Origin: CAZUHK01 sp964620345
Lineage (GTDB): Bacteria; Planctomycetota; Phycisphaerae; Phycisphaerales; Zrk34
Direction: 5' to 3'
Assembly: GCA_964620345.1 (NCBI GenBank)
Contig: CAZUHK010000175.1
Span: 1 to 5,978 of the forward strand
DNA length: 5,978 nucleotides
Part shown: positions 1 through 3,261 of the stretch, piece by piece
How the letters are laid out: the number at the start of each line of letters is the position of its first letter
How positions within the stretch are numbered: position 1 is the stretch's first letter
Notes under the pieces: generated by a model
Told to the model about the DNA's origin: nothing
The model's input: only the letters and a program-made list of their open reading frames with translations
Database searches by the model: none
Position numbers and translations under genes: made by a program

Positions 1-26
1 GTTTGGGGTTTTTCGATCCCCCAAAC
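1..26. repeat. Inverted repeat (hairpin) at the left edge
   Basis: GTTTGGGG at 1-8 is perfectly complementary to CCCCAAAC at 19-26, with a 10-base loop that includes a T-run. The stem may extend left of the window. No T-run follows the right arm, so it does not look like an intrinsic terminator for plus-strand transcription. It could be part of the nuoC leader or the end of an upstream unit. Confidence 0.35.
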
Positions 27-64
27 CGCAAACATCACGCTTGTTTAAGGTCTAGGGCTGCGCG

Positions 65-127
65 ATGAAGTTGAAAGCACGACCGCCGGCCGCTTCAATG
101 TGGCCCACCCCAGGAGCCGACCGATGA
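65..127 (+). CDS. Possible 20-codon upstream ORF overlapping the nuoC start
   Basis: An ATG at 65 opens a 20-codon frame (beginning MKLKARPPAAS) that ends in TGA at 125-127. The stop overlaps the nuoC ATG at 124-126 in an ATGA arrangement typical of translational coupling. A weak ribosome-binding site, AGGG at 54-57, lies 7 bases upstream of the ATG. The peptide is basic, proline-rich and unrecognised. It may be a leader peptide that feeds ribosomes to nuoC. It may equally be chance, because nuoC has its own good Shine-Dalgarno sequence inside this frame. Only the overlap geometry supports it. Confidence 0.25.
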   Translation: MKLKARPPAASMWPTPGADR

Positions 128-714
128 CCGACACGCCCGCCGACACGCACGGCCAGACGCCCGAGCCGACCGACACGCCCGAGCATCCGTCCATGCCGCG
201 CATCAAGTCACGGTTCGCCGGCCAGGGCCTGCGGGCCGGACAGTACCGCGGCATGACCACCGTGCTGTGCCCCGCGGACAAGCTGCACGACCTGCTCGGC
301 TTCCTCCGCGACGACGCCGAGTGTGCCTACGATTTTCTTTCCGACATCGCAGGCATCGATTACCTGCACTACCCCGGCGCGATGGGCCGCTTCGGCGTGG
401 TGTACAACCTCGTCTCCACCCGGCACAACCGCCGCCTGTTCGTCAAGGTTTTGCTCGACCCCACGCTCGACACCACCGGCACCGAGAACGACCCGGCGCT
501 GATGCTGCCGACCGCGACCGACCTGTGGCCCGGGGCCGAGTGGATGGAGCGCGAGGTGTTCGACATGTTCGGCATCCGCTTCGACGGCCACCCCGACCTG
601 CGCCGCATCCTCACGTGGGAGGCCTACCCCGCCCACCCGCTGCGCAAGGACTACCCGCTGCGCGGCCGCGGCGAGCGCGACGACTACCGCGTGCTGACCC
701 GCGACAGCGCATAA
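124..714 (+). CDS. nuoC: NADH-quinone oxidoreductase subunit C (30 kDa subunit)
   Basis: This is a peripheral-arm subunit of respiratory complex I. It sits with NuoB, NuoD and NuoI at the cytoplasmic face of the membrane, where electrons pass along Fe-S clusters to quinone. The 196-residue product shows the family signature: EREVFDMFGI at 142-151, GHPDLRRIL at 155-163 and HPLRKDYPL at 171-179. The first 25 or so residues are Thr/Pro-rich and probably disordered. The ATG at 124 is chosen because AGGAG (112-116) lies 7 bases before it. A GTG at 100 in the same frame would put that Shine-Dalgarno inside the gene. The protein is free-standing and not fused to NuoD as in some enterobacteria. The next gene is another complex I subunit, 94 bases downstream, but nuoD, E, F, G and H do not lie between them, so the operon order is not the classical one. 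Confidence 0.95.
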   Translation: MTDTPADTHGQTPEPTDTPEHPSMPRIKSRFAGQGLRAGQYRGMTTVLCPADKLHDLLGFLRDDAECAYDFLSDIAGIDYLHYPGAMGRFGVVYNLVSTRHNRRLFVKVLLDPTLDTTGTENDPALMLPTATDLWPGAEWMEREVFDMFGIRFDGHPDLRRILTWEAYPAHPLRKDYPLRGRGERDDYRVLTRDSA

Positions 715-725
715 GCCGGCCCTGG

Positions 726-768
726 GGCGCAGGTCAAGTGTCACCGTTGGGGGCTTGACCCCCGCGCC
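726..768. repeat. Inverted repeat between nuoC and the nuoI-type gene
   Basis: GGTCAAG (732-738) is complementary to CTTGACC (754-760). Outer GGCGC (726-730) pairs with GCGCC (764-768), giving a 7+5 bp hairpin with small bulges and a 15-base loop. An alternative small hairpin, GGGGG (749-753) with CCCCC (759-763), would compete with it. The right arm contains the proposed -35 box of the next promoter, so the repeat could be an operator, or an RNA hairpin ending or stabilising the nuoC message. No T-run follows. Confidence 0.4.
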
Positions 769-783
769 GCGTCGATGAACAAT
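755..783 (+). promoter_or_regulatory. Sigma-70-like promoter for the nuoI-type gene
   Basis: TTGACC (755-760) is followed after exactly 17 bases by AACAAT (778-783), with 5/6 and 4/6 matches to the -35 and -10 consensus. The predicted start near 790 would give a leader of about 19 nt that just includes the GGGAG ribosome-binding site at 797-801. It also argues against the in-frame ATG at 782, which would lie within the -10 box. Not experimentally shown. Confidence 0.45.
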
Positions 784-808
784 GCTCCGACCTCACGGGA
801 GCTTTGCC

Positions 809-1357
809 ATGATCGCCGATACTGAAACCTACACCGTTCCCAAGCCCAGAATGTCCGCGGCTGAGACCAGCTACCTGCCCGAGGTCGTCAAGGGCCTGGG
901 CACGACGATGAAGCATATTCTCGGCGTGGTCCGCGGGGACAAGGAGCGGTATCTCAAGACGATCGAGTACCCCGAGGAACGCCGGGAGAACATCGACGTC
1001 ATGGACGGGGGCATGTGGAAAAGCAACTACCGGGGCGTGCATCGGCTCAACCGCGACGAGCAGGGCCGCGTCAAGTGCGTTGCCTGCTTCATGTGCGCCA
1101 CCGCCTGCCCGGCCAACTGCATCCACATCGAGGGCGATGAGTCGCCCTGGGACGACCGCGAGAAGTACCCGGTGAAGTTCGACATCGACGAGCTGCGCTG
1201 CATCTACTGCGGCATGTGCGAAGAGGCCTGCCCGGTCGACGCGATCGAGCTGACCCCCGAGTACGATATCGTGGGCATGAGCCGGCAGGAAATGATCTTC
1301 GACAAGCAGAAACTGCTGAGCATTTACGACCGGACCATCGATAACAAGCCCATGTAA
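809..1357 (+). CDS. nuoI: NADH-quinone oxidoreductase subunit I-type 2x[4Fe-4S] ferredoxin
   Basis: This is the TYKY-type subunit of complex I, carrying two [4Fe-4S] clusters (N6a and N6b) that relay electrons towards NuoB and quinone in the peripheral arm. The 182-residue product has two classical motifs: CVACFMCATACP at 90-101 and CIYCGMCEEACP at 131-142. Cluster cysteines are C90, C93, C96, C100 and C131, C134, C137, C141. The linker between the motifs (CIHIEGDE, then FDIDELR) and the segment RGVHRLNRDEQGRVKC before the first motif are as expected for NuoI. Length is within the usual range. The ATG at 809 is preferred: GGGAG (797-801) is 7 bases upstream, whereas the ATG at 782 in the same frame overlaps the likely -10 box. 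The gene follows nuoC but ends in a likely transcription boundary (AT-rich inverted repeat at 1368-1407), so the rest of complex I must lie elsewhere. Confidence 0.93.
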   Translation: MIADTETYTVPKPRMSAAETSYLPEVVKGLGTTMKHILGVVRGDKERYLKTIEYPEERRENIDVMDGGMWKSNYRGVHRLNRDEQGRVKCVACFMCATACPANCIHIEGDESPWDDREKYPVKFDIDELRCIYCGMCEEACPVDAIELTPEYDIVGMSRQEMIFDKQKLLSIYDRTIDNKPM

Positions 1358-1367
1358 AAGGACTTAT

Positions 1368-1407
1368 GGAAAGAGTGAAAAGGTAGCAAAAAGTTTTCAC
1401 TTTTCCC
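1368..1407. terminator. AT-rich inverted repeat after nuoI (weak terminator or operator)
   Basis: Positions 1368-1381 pair with 1394-1407 over 14 positions, with one G-U pair and one mismatch, around a 12-base loop. The core is AGTGAAAA with TTTTCACT. The right arm is T-rich and the repeat begins 10 bases after the nuoI stop codon, so it may end the nuoI message. It directly abuts the -35 box of the next promoter (TTGCAC at 1408), so a regulator-binding site is an alternative. No separate T-run follows the stem, which makes a terminator role uncertain. Confidence 0.45.
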
Positions 1408-1435
1408 TTGCACTCTCCGGATTCTGGGGTATAGT
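1408..1435 (+). promoter_or_regulatory. Sigma-70-like promoter for the candidate small RNA
   Basis: TTGCAC (1408-1413) and TATAGT (1430-1435) are separated by 16 bases, matching 4/6 and 5/6 of the consensus. The start would be near 1442. No open reading frame with a convincing ribosome-binding site begins between here and the terminator at 1531, so the promoter serves a non-coding transcript or a leader. Confidence 0.55.
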
Positions 1436-1441
1436 TAGCTC

Positions 1442-1567
1442 AATCACACAGCGCGAATCGGTTGTGCCAGAGAGAGCTAATGTTGGGAAGACGCAACCGA
1501 TAGCAAGTTTAGCTCTCTCTCTCTTCCCACCAGCACCGCTGCTTCACGGCACGGTGCTGTTTTTATT
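1442..1567 (+). ncRNA. Candidate structured small RNA, about 125 nt, unrecognised family
   Basis: This segment runs from a predicted start 7 bases after TATAGT to the T-run of an intrinsic terminator. It has three complementary segment pairs: 1457-1466 with 1492-1501 (10 bp including one G-U), 1469-1480 with 1509-1520 (12 bp, perfect) and 1484-1491 with 1522-1529 (8 bp, perfect). Their order is A-B-C-A'-B'-C', so every pair crosses the other two. They must form pseudoknots or be mutually exclusive alternatives. If B-B' forms, a small GUUG/CAAC hairpin (1482-1485 with 1494-1497) can nest within it. A CU-rich stretch at 1512-1528 could pair with purine-rich ribosome-binding sites. I do not recognise it as tmRNA, RNase P, SRP or 6S RNA. 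It could be a trans-acting sRNA or a leader controlling the SDR gene. A separate promoter after the terminator favours the first. Start and function are inferred. Confidence 0.55.
1531..1567 (+). terminator. Intrinsic (Rho-independent) terminator
   Basis: CAGCACCG (1531-1538) pairs perfectly with CGGTGCTG (1552-1559). TGC/GCA inside the loop can extend the stem. It is followed at once by TTTTTATT (1560-1567). The T-run is only on the plus-strand exit side, so it acts on rightward transcription. It lies 51 bases before the SDR start codon and isolates that gene from the upstream promoter unless it is regulated. Confidence 0.85.
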
Positions 1568-1590
1568 GGCGCAATCCCTTGTGCTAGTCT
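1562..1590 (+). promoter_or_regulatory. Possible extended -10 promoter for the SDR gene
   Basis: TGC followed by TAGTCT (1582-1590) resembles an extended -10 element. The best -35 at 17-base spacing is poor (TTTATT at 1562-1567, overlapping the terminator T-run). A start near 1597 would give a leader of about 22 nt containing GGAG (1607-1610). This is the only reasonable promoter between the terminator and the gene. Confidence 0.35.
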
Positions 1591-1618
1591 TCCCTACCTG
1601 AAAGTTGGAGAAGACCCC

Positions 1619-2326
1619 ATGGCACCTGATGAACAACCCGTCGCGCTGGTCACCGGCGCATCCAGCGGCATCGGCCGGGCGATCGCGTATCAACTGGCCG
1701 ACGCCGGCTACCGCGTCGCGCTGGCCAGCCGAACTCAGAGCAAGCTCCAGGAGGTGGCGGAGCATATCGGCACCGATCGCTGCTTCGTCCACGCCTGCGA
1801 CGTGGGCGATTTCGATCAGGCCACCAAGCTGGTCGAAAACGTGGTGGAGCACTTCGGCCGGCTCGACGTGCTGGTCAACAACGCCGGCACCGCCTTCCTC
1901 AAGCCCATCGCCCGGACCACCGCCGAGCAATGGCGGCAGACGGTCGACGTGAACCTCACCGCCGTGCTCGCGACGACGCGCGCCGCCTGGCGGACGTTCA
2001 AGAAGCAGGAGGCGGGCACGATCGTGAATATCTCATCGATGGCGAGCAAGGACCCGTTCCCCGGCCTGGGCGTCTACGGCGCGGCGAAGGTGGGGGTGAA
2101 CATGCTCACGCTCGTCGCGGCACGCGAGGGCAAGGACAAGGGCATCGTCGCGGTCTGCATCGCGCCCGGGGCGGTGGAGACCGACCTGTTGCGCAGCATG
2201 TTCAACGAATCGATGGTGCCCGAATCCGCCGCGCTGGAGCCGGACGAGGTGGCTCAACTGGCCGTCGCTTGCATCCGCGGCCAGCGGAAGTACAAGTCGG
2301 GCGACACGATCTTCATCGGCAAGTGA
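1619..2326 (+). CDS. SDR family NAD(P)-dependent oxidoreductase
   Basis: A classical short-chain dehydrogenase/reductase of 235 residues, near the usual 250 and probably cytoplasmic. The Rossmann-fold cofactor motif TGASSGIG is at residues 12-19, Asp61 sits in the adenine-contact position (CDV), and NNAG is at 87-90. N112 (in VNLT), S140 (ISS), Y153 and K157 (YGAAK) form the Asn-Ser-Tyr-Lys catalytic set. IAPGAVETD at 182-190 is the nicotinamide-side motif. Arg38 after the second strand suggests NADP(H) preference by family knowledge. The overall type is that of FabG/YdfG-like oxidoreductases, but the substrate cannot be told from sequence. ATG 1619 is supported by GGAG at 1607-1610, 8 bases upstream. 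The gene is monocistronic by appearance: an intrinsic terminator precedes it and a strong promoter follows it. No neighbouring pathway genes suggest a role. Confidence 0.92.
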   Translation: MAPDEQPVALVTGASSGIGRAIAYQLADAGYRVALASRTQSKLQEVAEHIGTDRCFVHACDVGDFDQATKLVENVVEHFGRLDVLVNNAGTAFLKPIARTTAEQWRQTVDVNLTAVLATTRAAWRTFKKQEAGTIVNISSMASKDPFPGLGVYGAAKVGVNMLTLVAAREGKDKGIVAVCIAPGAVETDLLRSMFNESMVPESAALEPDEVAQLAVACIRGQRKYKSGDTIFIGK

Positions 2327-2358
2327 TCGTCGCCGGCACGCCTCGCAACCCGGTCGCC

Positions 2359-2387
2359 TTGACGCCTCGATAGGGCGTTTCTAGCAT
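2359..2387 (+). promoter_or_regulatory. Sigma-70-like promoter for the phosphoesterase gene
   Basis: TTGACG (2359-2364) and TAGCAT (2382-2387) are separated by exactly 17 bases and match 5/6 and 4/6 of the consensus. Predicted start is near 2394. A 5-bp inverted repeat, ACGCC (2362-2366) with GGCGT (2374-2378) followed by TT, lies largely inside the spacer. It could be an operator half-site pair or a weak end to the SDR message. Confidence 0.55.
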
Positions 2388-3178
2388 TGCCTTTGGGTTC
2401 ACGGAGGTGTGGCACGGCCATTCAATCAATCGCGGTCATCTCGGATATCCACGGCAACCTCGAGGCATTGCGAACCGTGCTGGCCGACATCGACCAGCGC
2501 GGCATCACCGATATTATCTGCCTGGGGGACAACGTCGGCTACGGCCCGAACCCGCGCGAGGTGCTGGACCTGGTGCTGGCGCGTTGCCGCTGGTCGCTGC
2601 TGGGCAACCACGACTTCGCGGTGCTTTACGAGCCGACCAACTTCAACGCCGGCGCCGAGTCGGCCGCGTTCTGGACACGCCGACAACTGGAGACCGAGCC
2701 GGACGCCGACAAGCGCGCCGCCCGCTGGCAGTTTCTGGGCTCGATGGCGGTGCGGCAGACGTTCAACGGCACGCTGTGCGTGCATGGCTCGCCGCGCCGG
2801 CCGATCAACGAGTACATCTACGCCGATGACGTCGCGACCGCGCCGACGAAGATGCAGCAGATCTTCGACCGCATCGACCGCTGCTGCCTGGTCGGCCACA
2901 CCCACGTGCAGGGCCTGTTCACCGACGAGCCGGACTTCTACCCGCCCGACGAATTGAACTACACCTACCAGTTCAACTCGTGGGAGAAGGTGCTGATCAA
3001 CGTCGGCAGCGTCGGCCAGCCGCGCGACCGCGACCCCCGCGCCGCCTACGCGATCCTGCACGACGACCGCATCGAGTTCGTGCGGTTGGAGTACGACGTG
3101 CAGGCCGTGGTCGAGCGGATCAGGCAGATCGATGAACTGAACGACTTCTTCGGCCAGCGTCTGCTGGAGGGCCGCTGA
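2387..3178 (+). CDS. Calcineurin-like metallophosphoesterase family protein
   Basis: A cytoplasmic metal-dependent phosphoesterase with every core motif. Numbered from the TTG at 2387 (263 residues): SDIHGN at 19-24 (D20, H22), GDNVGYGPNP at 47-56 (D48), GNHD at 73-76 (N74, H75), VHGSP at 132-136 (H133) and GHTH at 170-173. These residues ligate the two-metal centre in the family. The fold is like the YfcE/MJ0936 group and the GDxVGYGPxP subgroup. Substrate unknown: phosphodiester, nucleotide or phosphoprotein are all possible. The start is uncertain. TTG 2387 overlaps the -10 box and precedes the Shine-Dalgarno GGAGG (2403-2407), so it is given only as the longest frame with an accepted start. 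The biologically better start is ATT 2420 or ACG 2414, giving a protein of about 252-254 residues that begins just before IAVISDIHGN. It lies between the SDR and yidC with its own promoter. Confidence 0.9.
   Translation: MPLGSRRCGTAIQSIAVISDIHGNLEALRTVLADIDQRGITDIICLGDNVGYGPNPREVLDLVLARCRWSLLGNHDFAVLYEPTNFNAGAESAAFWTRRQLETEPDADKRAARWQFLGSMAVRQTFNGTLCVHGSPRRPINEYIYADDVATAPTKMQQIFDRIDRCCLVGHTHVQGLFTDEPDFYPPDELNYTYQFNSWEKVLINVGSVGQPRDRDPRAAYAILHDDRIEFVRLEYDVQAVVERIRQIDELNDFFGQRLLEGR
2403..2407 (+). promoter_or_regulatory. Shine-Dalgarno that questions the phosphoesterase start
   Basis: GGAGG is the best ribosome-binding site in the window. No in-frame ATG, GTG or TTG follows within 15 bases: ACG is at 2414 (6 bases on) and ATT at 2420 (12 bases on). 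The overlapping GTG at 2407 is in the wrong frame. It implies a rare start codon, or a sequence error here. Confidence 0.5.
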
Positions 3179-3228
3179 GCCGGTGCCGGTCACTGGTGAG
3201 TCGGGCCGACCGGCTCTATACTGGCCGG
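3178..3228 (+). promoter_or_regulatory. Probable yidC promoter with flanking inverted repeats
   Basis: TATACT (3217-3222) matches 5/6 of the -10 consensus. The -35 at 17-base spacing (TGGTGA, 3194-3199) is weak. CCGGC (3210-3214) and GCCGG (3224-3228) form a small palindrome around the -10. AGCCGGT (3178-3184) pairs with ACCGGCT (3209-3215), beginning at the phosphoesterase stop codon. A start near 3229 agrees with translation from GTG 3262 and leaves the GTG at 3196 outside the message. Confidence 0.45.
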
Positions 3229-3261
3229 CTTTACCCACCCCCAACGACAGGTAAGCCGGTC

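Noticed and set aside
41..69. Possible nuoC promoter TTGTTT-17-GATGAA
   Set aside because: Only a 3/6 match at the -10, and no other element supports it. The nuoC promoter may lie left of the window.
782..811. Earlier ATG start for the nuoI-type gene
   Set aside because: It overlaps the likely -10 box, has no ribosome-binding site, and would place the GGGAG motif inside the coding region.
1469..1520. GA/CT-rich inverted repeat as part of a CRISPR array or insertion-sequence end
   Set aside because: There is only one copy, with no spaced direct repeats, transposase frame or target-site duplication; RNA structure explains it better.
1442..1567. tRNA, tmRNA, 6S RNA or SRP RNA
   Set aside because: No cloverleaf, T-loop or 3' CCA, no tag-coding frame, no GGAAGCAG-like SRP tip loop, and the length and pairing order do not match 6S RNA.
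2426..3244. 272-codon minus-strand frame opposite the phosphoesterase
   Set aside because: Shadow of a gene with all catalytic motifs on the plus strand; no promoter or ribosome-binding site on the minus strand supports it.
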